A stretch of 64,000 nt of DNA, taken from NCBI RefSeq assembly GCF_002878395.1, contig NC_061116.1, positions 124,183,552-124,247,551 on the forward strand, written 5' to 3'. This DNA is from Capsicum annuum (Eukaryota > Streptophyta > Magnoliopsida > Solanales > Solanaceae). Positions within the stretch are counted from its first letter, which is position 1. Each line of letters starts with the position of its first letter. Positions 53,749 through 64,000 of the stretch are shown here, piece by piece. The notes below the pieces were generated by a model. It ran no database searches. It was not told the origin of the DNA and saw only the letters and a list, made by a program, of their open reading frames with translations. Position numbers and translations under genes: made by a program.

Positions 53749-56039
53749 ATCACGACCCAAGCTGAGGTCCTAGCCGTGATGGGCATCCCAAACTATGAAG
53801 GCCCGAGCACTCTTCTCTATCTGGCAATCATACACACTTTCATATAATATGAAGGAAAATGTAGAAATATAAAACAATACAGAATCATGGTCAATATCAC
53901 AATTCAATTGGACAATCTGGAATGGAATCCATAAACCTCTAACAACGTCTAACATCAGTCTTTGAAATCACTAATACATCAAAACCAACATCTTGTCTAA
54001 AACTGGGACAAGGCCCCAAGTCGAACCATGAATCAAAATAAACTAACAATAACAAGTTCTAATCCAATCCTTTTAAAGTAAAAGAGGCTCACCAGCTACA
54101 AACTTCTGACAAGTCATTCTACTTCTTAACGGGACCCCAAGACTGTGTCTCAGAATCTTAAAATATAGGGGGTGAACACATATGTACTGGTACACAGAGT
54201 AATCCAAACACAAAATATATTTTTATAAAACATAGGTGAGAGCCTTTGTAAAACATAGTATCGCTGAAATCATTCGAAAATACATGGCAAGGTATTTGAG
54301 TTTTAACAACATTTTCATCCTATATGGTTTAATTTCCCCCAACACGGTTGAGCTAGGTCATACACCTTAAAATTTCACAGTTTTCACCGATTACCAGATC
54401 TCGATTTCCACCAAGATTGGAGTACTAGTGAGGGGAGGCTATGCAAGATCATAAAGAAGGGTACCAAAGCCCCAAATCAAAATAACAAGTCATGGTTGGG
54501 CGCAAGATCACAAAGCAGGGCTCCAAACCATAGTCCCAAATTGGGATGACAAAATATTAGGCACACAAGATCATATAGCAGGGTGCCAAGGTCTAGTTTC
54601 GACAAACAACAACTTCCTGCATAGAGTCTTCTAACTCGTGCTTTCTGCGGGTAACCACCTAACTCGCATTAACCCAGTTTCAAAATATATTATAGAAATA
54701 CATGTATCTCACTCATAATATTCTTTTCTTGTTCTTGTAAAGATAATTCACAAAAGAGTATCATCATACCCCGACTTACAAGTCATTTACATCACATCAT
54801 TCCATAGCCCTTCTTATTCAAAAAATATGTATATGGCCACCAACGATTTATCAAGTCACATGAGGGTTCTTATCATCAAAATCACATTAAACTCATTCAA
54901 ACACACTCTTTTTACGAATCTTGAAAACATAGTGGCCAATCCATTTATTCTACTCATGCATAATGATTAAAGAGACCTTTAAGGCTTTAGAGTTTCTCAT
55001 CATTCACAAATCAGCCCTCGACATTGGTTACAGAAAAAATTCATGATAAAAAGAAGGGCTCTTAATTCATGCTCCCAATAAAATAATTCACAAATTATGT
55101 CATGCAAGGTTCATAAATTTTGTCATGGGGAGTGAAATCTCACAAGTTACATTCATAAATCATCTTTCCGATTCAAATCACATAAGCACGAAATTTATAA
55201 ATCAAAATTATAGAAAACCCCATAACAATTTCATAATTCCATCAAATTGATTCCACAATGCATGCTCTTAAAATAATGTACCAAAACCTTTTTTCATATA
55301 CATACATAAATATCTTCAAATCTTGTAAAAAATCATAAAACCCATGCCCATGATATTTAGGATAGTCCTACGTACCTCACTTGATGATCTTAGATGAGAA
55401 AGCTTGAATGTTGGATTCCTATGATGCTTTTGAAGATGAGTTCTTAGATTTCTTGAATGATTTTCTTGAACTTTTCTTGAGGAGTCTAGGGCTTTCTTTG
55501 GAGAGAAAAGGATGAATAATGATGTAAATAATATTTTTAGGGCTTTAATTATCTGTTATGGACGATTTAGGGTGAAGGAAAGGACTTTTTGCCCTTAAAA
55601 ACACGAAAATAGAACCTGGGAAATAGCTGGGGATGGAGCGCGCATTGCAGGAATATCGCCTTGTATTACTGTCTCTTCACGAAAATGGTTGTAACTTTTT
55701 GCTCGAGTAACAAATTTTTGCAAAATTGGTATCGTTGGAAAGCTAATTCAATTATCTATAATTTGGTGGGTCTTGAGATGAAAAATTCCATGTATATAAA
55801 AAGTTATATACATTTAAAGTAGACCCTTGTAGAATCGAATGCCAAATTTTGAACCAATCAAATGATGTTAGCTCAACTTGGCTCTAAGTAATTCCTATGA
55901 ACATTTTTAACATAAAGAGAACTTCAAGAACTAGTATAAAGATCATAAAACTTACACTCACATGGTAATCACTTGGATTAAAGCTTATACATATAAGAAC
56001 GATGGTTCAAACTTTAGCCTAAAAGTGCGGGATGTTACA
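53749..56039 (-). repeat. Group 3 LTR G, minus strand
   Basis: On the minus strand it starts TGTAACATCCCGCAC at 56039 and ends near GGTCGTGATA at 53749. It contains a leader with GGTACGTAGGACTATCC (about 55360-55380). A tandem GGTGCCA/CAAGATCA.A.AGCAGGG repeat of about 65-70 bases lies at about 54440-54600. Homologous to 1-1569 at its start. Confidence 0.75.
54437..54600. repeat. Tandem CAAGATCA.AAAG.AGGGT.CCAA units in LTR G
   Basis: Units start near 54442, 54503 and 54569: GCAAGATCATAAAGAAGGG, GCAAGATCACAAAGCAGGGC and CAAGATCATATAGCAGGGTG, spaced 61 and 66 bases. Confidence 0.75.
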
Positions 56040-56395
56040 TTATCTCCCCCTTGGGATCATTCATCCCCGAATGATGGAAAGGAACATGTTAAAGCTCTAA
56101 AGGTATGGAATAAGGAATGTAACCTCGCATTGAATTTTTTTTCTCAATAAAACATGTGAAGACATCAAAAGAGCTTCATGATAACCCCTAGTGAAATGCG
56201 TAAGTACGAAGCATGTGGTAATGAAACCTTACATAGGGATGACCTTGCACATGATTTATATGAATCATTATCATCAAAACATAAAGCATAAATTTATTTG
56301 GTGATAATAGGCCTGATTTACCTTAGTATAATCATGAGATGGGATTTCGTAGAAGATAGGATTTAAAAGCATTCTCCCCCTCACAAGATACAACA
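56040..56395 (-). mobile_element. Polypurine tract and start of the 3' tail, group 3 element
   Basis: TTATCTCCCCCTTGGGATC then ATTCATCCCCGAATGATG is the reverse of the canonical end block. The remainder matches 1570-1760. LTR H begins where the match stops. Confidence 0.7.
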
Positions 56396-58796
56396 AATGT
56401 ACTTTCCATCGATATATAATTCGCCCAAATCCAATATCCAGATGAAGAGTTAGAGCCTTTTTAGTGAGACAGTGTTTGACCTGAGCCTTCAGTGCGTTGT
56501 GGATATAGCTCAAATGACAATTGTCAAATTTCAGTGTTGCTCCATCATACTGGCACATTGCACCAAACTTCCAGGTCATAGATAAGGTGGCAACACAATA
56601 GCTCAGCATCGCACCACCGTGTAGTTTCCCAATTGTTAATTTCTAGTTACACGGGGTGATAACGCCGCATCGCACCAAGGGCCTAACTCGAGAAATTTTA
56701 CCAAAATTTTAATGACGTGTGCAGGGTTAAAAGGGTCAACTTCCTACCCTTATACAATCCCTTTAACACATGATTCAACCACTTTTCACCCAAAACATAT
56801 TAGTTTCTCTCAAGTTTATCTCAAGAACAAGCTAAGGTTTCTATTGGGGATTCAAATTTAGGAAGTTTCACCATCAATCTTCACAAAATCACGATCTAAG
56901 GTATGCATAATGTTCATTCATGGACTCCATTCATCCATGAAGTTCAATAATCCCTTTTCTAAACTCAAGTTGTGGATTTTACATATGTTTTTATGTTTTG
57001 GCTGCTCATGTTTATGTTTGATAAATGTGAAATTGGATTCTACTCCATGATTATTGATAGTTTCTATGTGGGTTTAAATACTATAGCCATAGATTCATGC
57101 AACCCTAAGATTTAAACCCTTGAATGATGAAATTAGAATTGAATAATGATGTTTAGATGTACCATGCATGTCATATGTTTGATTAAATACCTAGATGAAG
57201 GAATATTGTCTAACTAGCATGATATCATGAAATCCCCATGTATGTACAAGATCATGCCTATTACATGTTTGATGAAATACTCCTATGTGGGTAGTATGTA
57301 TTATGATGATTGTCAAGTATTCAAGTAAATCATGCTATGTCAGTTTCCTTACATCGAGTCCTAGGGGTACTTGTACCCAAAATATTAGTTGTGTGCCTAG
57401 AGCCATGTCATATTTTCACGATACTCTCAGTCAAGCTATGAACTCTTAGACTTCAGATAGTCTTATAATATAGGAAAAATCTCCATGATCTCATGAATCA
57501 ATCAGTTGTTAGATATCAGTAGTATTCTGCCAACCATGGAAATTCAGTAACAATGTCCATGCTCAGTTCAATTCAGTAAATCATGTTCAGTGTCCATTTA
57601 GATAGGAGTAGGAATTAGCACCGAGTGAACCCAAGGATAAGAACTCACCTGTTATACGAGGGTGTGATTCCTAGAAGGAATCCTTGTGTTCCAGAACTAT
57701 GTAGTCAGCATAGGTTGAGACATCATAGCCTGCTATATGAGGGTGGATGGGGTGGCTTAACCTGTTATGTGAGGGTTCCCACCGTTCTCACTAGAGTTAC
57801 CTATTATATGAGGGTGACTCATATGTTATCCTTACCAGTGGCACGGTATTAACACCCTTCCAGTCAGGGAAGAGACTAGACCCCAGCTTAGCTATAATAG
57901 CATATATGGGGCATGTCAGTTAAATAATACTTCCCCCAGTTTCTTGTTACAGAATCAGGACTGTCAGGCACAGTCAACTCAGATACAGTATGGAACTCAA
58001 ATAGTTCCACCAGATTCAGGACTGTTAAGTACAGCCACCCATGTTATCAGTATTATTTAGATACAGTCTTTCATGTTATCAGTCATATCATTTATCAGTT
58101 ATGTCATGTTATCAGTATTCAGACTTAGTAGTCATGCTATCACGATATTGGTATCATGTTATCACATTTTCAGTTACAGTTACGTATTCATGTATGCACT
58201 CTCACATTTATGTTAGGCAGTTAGTTAGTATTAATCATACATTTGAACCCTTGCATATAGCCTACCTCACATGCATATTCCATACATTTCATTGTACTGA
58301 TGCATTTGCACTATGGTGAATTATTTTTATGTTACACCATAGGTTAAGAGACACGAGTTCCAAATAAGCAGTAGATTCCAGTTTTAGCAGTCAGAGTAGA
58401 AGTGAGTCCTCACCCTTTAAGGACATAATGATTTTTCATTATCTCATTGATTAGCTTATTAGTTGGAGTTAGTTAGGGACATGTCCCATTAACTCCTTAT
58501 TCAGATTCTTTAGATAGTAAAGGCTTTCAGACTAGATGTTAACTAGATGCAAACTAGATACAGACTATTATGTTTTAGACTTTAGTTTTGTTTTGGGTAT
58601 TCTATTACCTCACACAGATGTTACGTTATTCAGTTATGTTCATGCTCGAACCTTATGACCTTTCAGTGAATGTTTCTGCATTATTATGTTATCTTCTGCA
58701 GTATACAGGTACAGATATCAATCATAGGTTAGCTTATGGTCCTTTGGGGTCATGAGCACTGTGTAGCATTCCGATTCAGCAAATTGGGTCGTTACA
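56396..58796 (+). repeat. Group 1 LTR H, isolated, missing about 300 bases at its start
   Basis: Begins inside the LTR at CTTTCCATCGATA.AATTCGCC (F: CTTTCCGTCGATACCAAATTCGCC). Continues with the GC-rich U3, the AAGGTATGCATAATGTTCATTCATGG leader, the hairpin GGGTACTTGTACCC (57365), GATAGGAGTAGGAATTAGCACCGAG (57602) and the end AAATTGGGTCGTTACA. A TTATA(C/T)GAGGGTG word is repeated four times at 57650-57815. Confidence 0.75.
57650..57815 (+). repeat. CTG-TTATAYGAGGGT repeats in LTR H
   Basis: CCTGTTATACGAGGGTG, CCTGCTATATGAGGGTG, CCTGTTATGTGAGGGTT and CCTATTATATGAGGGTG are irregularly spaced. This replaces the CTGCCACAGTCAGAGGGTG form of LTR F. Confidence 0.6.
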
Positions 58797-60546
58797 ACAT
58801 CAGATCCTATATTATAAGATAATATAGTGCAAAAAAAGTATGAAATCAGTACTTTGAATGAACCGAGTATGTGAGATAGTAAATAATTGATATAGTTTGA
58901 CCATGATGTATGTAACATAGTAAACTGATGCAAGATCAAGTAATAAACATGTACTATATGATAAGTTGAACAATTGAATATGAGGTTATGTAATTATCTG
59001 AATTTGAACTATGAACTGTCCACTATGGGAGCTAACATTAACCAACATACCCTAATTTAAGCTAACTAGGGTCCAACCTGTAAACCAGTTAGATAGGTGT
59101 TCAATCTTTTTCTATGGATATGAACACTGACTAATGTAGATCCACTAAACTGATGTTAGGACTAATGTGTCACGGTGATCCGACAAATGAACCATTAGAA
59201 CCTATGGTGGAACTATAGTTCTAGTACTTAGGGATTTCTAATGAAGGTCTCAATCTAACTAATGGGTGAGCCTGCATCCTTGCATCTGCTTGGAGCTAAG
59301 TACTACTCCCAACTAAATGACACTAATAATTGAAAATGCTCAATAATAGTAATATTCTGAAAAGTAAAAATAAATACATAATATGAAAGTATTCTATAAC
59401 ATATAAGATATAGGATATCACATTAATAAGTGTATGCATAACATACTAGGTCAATGGGTGTTCATGACCCACTATCTCTGAAGAATGCAACTAATTATGG
59501 CAATGCTACAATCTGATCATTATAAGGAATTTCATAACTCAAGCCCAATATCCATAATATATTAATATAATGATGTATCATATCCATGAGTATGGAAAGA
59601 TTCTCATATTTATGGTAAAACATATATTCATTGTTTAGTCAAAGAAAGAAACTAAAAACAAAAGAAATTCACACTTTAAATTGAAACCCGAGCTTGAAGG
59701 GTGAATTAAACTTGGGGAATTGTGAAATATTTGGGACTCAATGGGTAAAAAGAAACCCATTGATTAAATTCCACATACCTTATTGAAAACCTTGATGAAA
59801 TATTTGGATTTGAAGATAGAAGTTGAAAAGCCCTAGTTTATGCTTGGAGAAGAAAATCGCCTATTTCTCTATAAATTTTCTAAGTGTTGAGTTAATTTTT
59901 TGAAGAACAGGGGACTTGGAGTATTTTAGATTAATTATTCATCCCTTAGAAATCTTAAACAATGTACTTTTTATGTTAAAAGAGTGGAAAAATACAAAAC
60001 AACCCCTTCAAAATCATTTGGAAAACTCTTGGAATTAGTCCCTATGGCTCAGGTGATGACCCGCAGTGCGCTACAAGCCGTGACTTGATTCATATCCAAA
60101 GGACTCAAATTTTGGTCCTTAATGTCATTACAATTTTAACTATGACTCGTAGTTTGACCCAACAATTTGTAGGGTCTGACGACAACTCGTCGTCATTGGT
60201 AGCTTTGAAAGTGCTTTAGTAAACTAGCTATAACATTTTACTTTGATATCGGATTAAGTCAAAAATTGATGAGTTGGAAAGATAATTCAATTATCTATAT
60301 TTTAGTGGATCTTGAGATCAAAAAATCTTGGTAATCTAGAAGTTATGCTTGTTTGAAGTTGACTATAGCAATATTCTACCCAAATTTCAATCGGTAAGGG
60401 ATATTTTGACTTGTGTATATGCTAGGAGTTATTTGAGGACTTAATATATGTCTAACTCATTTATAAAACTAGCAAAACATGATGTTTAATTTTGCATGTA
60501 CTTGAAGTATGGTTCTCATATTGTCTTGGAGTTTTAGGGCATTATA
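58797..60546 (-). repeat. LTR of element I, minus strand, truncated at left
   Basis: It parallels LTR C: CATACCCTAATTTAAGCTAACTAGGGTCCAACCT (59046), CAATAT...ATTATGGCAATGCTACAATCTGAT, and CCCATTGA.TAAATTCCACATACCTTA (59758). On the minus strand it starts TATAATGCCC at 60546. The left part, nearest its end, is cut by H. Confidence 0.72.
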
Positions 60547-60548
60547 AT

Positions 60549-60590
60549 ATCTCCCCCTTGGGGTCATTCGTCCCTGAATGAGAACTAACT
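60549..60590 (-). promoter_or_regulatory. Polypurine tract of element I
   Basis: ATCTCCCCCTTGGGGTCATTC, then GTCCCTGAATGAGAAC; the minus strand reads CATTCAGGGACGAATGACCC and AAGGGGGAGAT before the LTR. Confidence 0.82.
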
Positions 60591-60779
60591 AAGCTGGAGT
60601 GTTAGGGGAATGAACTGTAATTCCCATACTAAATTTGTATGAGCTGAATAATGACTTGATAACTAAGTCTATAACTGATATATGGATTGAACTAAACTCA
60701 TGAATGTATGTTATGACATGAAAATAGAAAGGTTGACCAAGATAGAAAGAATTAATTAAGAGAACACTATTATCTCAAT

Positions 60780-62420
60780 CTAAGACTAAGTACGCAGAGA
60801 AAATATGGGGGTAATTAGTCATAATACCTACCTCTATTTACCAAGTAGCTCCCTCAACTAACTAACTGGTTTCTCTATAGTTTCTTTACCAAAGCGACAT
60901 CCTTATTTCTTAATTTATGAGCCTGATAATATAGGATCTCAACTCGGACCTCTTTGTAAAAGAGACTGTCTTTCACAACCATACCCTCTAAAGGAACAAC
61001 GGATCACTGATGCTTTTATTTTTTAAGGAAACATGGAATACTGGATGTGTTGATGCTAAATTGTTCGCAATTCCAATTCATAGGCTATATTGCCATAGCG
61101 ATCTAAAATCTTATAAGGACCAACATAGTAGGGATTGAGCTTTCCCATAATAACAAATCTCTTCACCGCTTTCATGGGTGAAACCTTCAAGTAGACAAGA
61201 TCACCAATAGCAGACTCAGCTCTCTTCTTCTCATATCTACATAGGATTTTTGATAAATCTGAATGGCTTTCAGCCTTTGTCTAAAAAGTTAAACTTTTTT
61301 TGTAGCCTCATGTATTGAATCTTACTTGATCAATGTAGATTCACCAACCTCAAACAAATAAATAAGAGATCTATACCTCCTTCCATAAAGTGCATCAAAT
61401 AGGTTCATATGAATACTAAAGTGGTAGCTTTTATTATAAGAAAACTTAATCAAAGGCAAATATCATCCCAACTACTCTTAAAATAAATCACACATGCTTT
61501 AAACATGTCCTCTAAAGTTTGAATAATCCTCTCTTCCTGACCATTTTTCTATGGGTGAAAAGTCATACTAAGATGAACTTGGGTACCAAGATCCTTCTGA
61601 AACATCTTCCAAAAGCAAAAGGTAAACTAAGTACCTCTATCTAAAATAATAGTCAAAGAGACTACATGTAATTTCACCAACTCCCTAAGATAGAGTTTTG
61701 CATAACCTTCGGTTGAATTTAAAGTGTTAACTGGTAGGAAATACGTTGACTTTGTCATTCGTTCCATGATAAACCAAATATAATCATGTCATCAAAAAGT
61801 ATAAGGCAACCCTATGATAAAGTCCATATTAACCACCTCCACTTCCAAATAGGAATTTTGATATCTTAAACTGTACTACCAGGTTTCTGGTGTTTCACCT
61901 TAACCTGCTGACAATTTGTACACAACCACAAATTCTACAATATCCTTCTTATGCCATTCTACCAATAGACTTCCCATAAATTACGATACTCTCAGTGGCT
62001 CCTGGGTGATAGAATACTTAGAACCGTGAGGTTTTGCTAACATCTATTTTATAAAGTTATCTACATCTAGAACACATAGTCTTCCTTGACAATAAATAAA
62101 ACCATCTCTCCCTTGGGATAAAACCTCAAACTTCAGACTCTAGACTATTTCTTTCAACCTAAGAAAAATAGGATCACTATCCTTTTTTCCTTTACCTCAG
62201 CTATCAATGAAGATTCTGAACCATTATGAACCAAGATATTACCTTCAATTGAATCAACCAATCAAACTCCCCAACTAGCAAGCTAGTGGATCTCATGAAC
62301 TAACTGTTTCTTTTCATCCTTAATGTGAGCAACACTCACCATAGACAATCTACTAAGAGTATCAGCCACAATATTGTCTTTACCCAAATGGTACAAGACA
62401 CTCATATCATAATCTATTAC
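60780..62420 (-). pseudogene. pol: RNase H end, integrase and chromodomain-like end of element I, broken
   Basis: From 62420 down: DYDMSVLYHLGKDNIVADTL and SRLSMVSVAHI (RNase H end and linker), VLSQGRDGFIYCQGRLCV (about 62125), and the zinc-binding region (HGSKYSIT..., about 62020). The integrase core follows: VNMDFIIGLP with the first Asp at 61822-61824, IILDRGT-stop-FT (about 61640) with the second Asp, and NGQEERIIQTLEDM (about 61520) with the Glu. All three catalytic residues are kept, although stops and frameshifts intervene. The C-terminal part shows DLVYLKVSPMKAVKRF (about 61185) and a KL-stop-RNQLVS remnant of a chromodomain (about 60880). RT, protease and gag are missing beyond 62420. 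Confidence 0.8.
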
Positions 62421-62429
62421 ATGCAAGCA

Positions 62430-64000
62430 CATACGCAGAAGTACATGGTCTCACCAAGTAGTAAATTGGCCTTATAAAATCCAAGTATTTATCCCACATG
62501 AACTAGTGGTAAGTAACTATCCAATTCTAGTTCACTATAAAGATTAATTAATTGTAAACCCAACCACAAGTTCGAGACTTATAAACTTGAAGTGAAGTAA
62601 ATAATGTGGTAAAGTAAAGTTATTGGACAATTAATGAGGAGAAACCCAAGTATAAGGATCTATAAATAATCATAATATATTATTGAACTTCATTTATTAG
62701 GTTACTTATCTTAGCTATTGATTCACGAGGTTGATATTATAATTATGGTCTTTCGAGCCTCTAATTACCTATCTAACATAGACCCAAAACTACATCGTTG
62801 AGTGTGGATGTGAGAACTAAGTTTAATGTATTCATATTTCATCCCATAAGTGAACCAAATAGGGCATGTGGTTATATTCCTATCCTAAATGAAAATTTTG
62901 TACAAGATTATAATCCAACTCTATTTACCCCCATATTTTATCCTCTTGTTCTTCCTTCTGAGCTCATCAAATTACAATGGATGTATTCTAAGGGATGTGA
63001 ATCCTTAAAATAGTGATAAAAAGGAAAAATAAGCAGCCGAATATGATAAATAATTAAAACCAAATAAATTCATAACAAGAGTAATCATGTTCTTGGTATT
63101 AACCCCAAAAAAGGGTGTTTAGCTGCTCCTGGATATAACCTAATTGCAATGATAGAATACATATTAAAATACATAAATAGAACAAAAAAATGGAACAAAA
63201 AAACTAATTTCAGTGTTTTCCAGGCTCCCTCCAAGTTAAGGTCGTCCAAGGTGTATAGCATAATGTTTAAGGGTCCTATTTATAGTAGGACAAAGCTTCC
63301 TATTTGAACTAGGGTCCATGCTGTGGACCCTATCGCGGTGTCTAAGGCCCATGGTGCACCCTAATATCAAACACACACTGGAATTGGTCCCTTAGGAATC
63401 CCCCAAGTCCATGGAACAGACCCTAACATGGTTTCTAAGGTCTGTGGCATGCTAATGACTCCAAAATGTCCATTTTTTTCAAATCTTGTCCCGTGCTTTT
63501 GTTCATCTATTCCTTTCAAGCTTTTGTATCATTTATATCATCATATTAAACTCACCAATCATCCTATAGCAACTCATACCATGAATTACAACTCAAAACA
63601 ACACAAAATCAAAGATGGTGAACTAAAAACTTAAGCTAAGAATACTAGTTTTGTCCCTTTGATCTTTAACTTAGTTTTGACTCTTGGATTGTTTAAAATA
63701 AACCTTAAACTATATAAACAAGTTATTCCAAACATAATTAAATAATCATACCATGATGAAATCATTACTCACACTAGAATCCATCGATATCAACTAGAAC
63801 AAGACATAGCTCAAGCTAGTAACACTAGTTCTTGCGTCTAAACTCTAAGTGACCAATTTGAATCCAAACTTATTTGAAACACTACATAAACATTGTTATC
63901 AAGTATTTTACAACTTGTATTATTAATTATATAATTATTAACACATTAATCATGCAAAAAGTCCTCAAAACAATGCTAAGTAAGCCTGGATAACAACACT
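62430..64000. other. Unclassified AT-rich repeat-like DNA
   Basis: Joined abruptly to the element I RNase H end. Phrases such as AAGTATTTATCCCACATGAACTAGTGG and CCCCAAAAAAGGGTGTTTAGC look like repeat text, perhaps an LTR of another lineage, but I see no LTR ends, primer site or domain. A short GTCC.TGG/CCATGG-rich stretch (63310-63460) stands out as GC-richer. The ORF 62798-63013 has no family features. Confidence 0.35.

Noticed and set aside
56274..56609. Minus-strand ORF of 111 aa
   Set aside because: It crosses the junction between the group 3 tail and LTR H and has no domain; it is a chance fusion frame.

Overview
This is plant nuclear DNA, AT-rich and almost entirely repetitive, most likely from a large-genome Solanaceae species (pepper, tobacco, tomato or potato type). 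That inference rests on long-LTR Ty3/gypsy elements whose primer sites resemble initiator tRNA-Met, a SINE tail with a (TTG)n 3' end, and MITE types common in that family; the species is not fixed by the sequence. I see no intact host gene. Nearly every ORF over 60 codons is chance or a fragment of a decayed element.

Three related gypsy groups recur. Group 1 LTRs start TGTAAyACCC and end GTTACA: elements A (2698-10822) and F (42419-51048), isolated LTRs D (28010-30174) and H (56396-58796) on +, and LTR copies C and I on the minus strand. Group 2 is a Tekay/Del-like chromovirus (gag starting MPPR, chromodomain after integrase): B (minus, 12563-24485), J (plus, nested in B) and E (plus, 38871-52655, split by F). 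Group 3 is minus-strand LTRs with a long non-coding 3' tail (1-2697, 30175-30407, 53749-56395).

Layout: 1-2697 group 3 LTR and tail, entered by A; 11045-12562 a group 1 LTR, entered by B; B carries a degraded gag-pol, and its right LTR was entered by J; 24486-30407 LTR pieces and tail; 30415-31400 a LINE 3' end. The least retrotransposon-rich part is 31400-38870: MITEs, an assembly gap, a hAT-type element with a perfect 8-bp target duplication and a SINE inside it, a histone H2B pseudogene fragment, a Stowaway MITE, and a very AT-rich cluster of small overlapping ORFs that looks like an old pararetrovirus-like insertion. From 38871 to 52655 is E interrupted by F; then a junction to a reversed gag piece, group 3 LTR G, LTR H, a pol-bearing minus-strand group 1 element I (58797-62420), and an unclassified AT-rich end.

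No gene works with another here. A and F lack polymerase and integrase and would have needed a partner; I, of the same LTR group, still has recognisable integrase. Premature stops are mostly CAG to TAG or TGG to TGA, as expected from decay of methylated cytosines. The most notable signals are the virus-like ORF cluster with a tandemly duplicated module, a 37-bp LTR minisatellite whose units carry a tRNA B-box-like core, matching deletions in the 5' LTRs of A and F that remove a conserved hairpin, and the H2B fragment.
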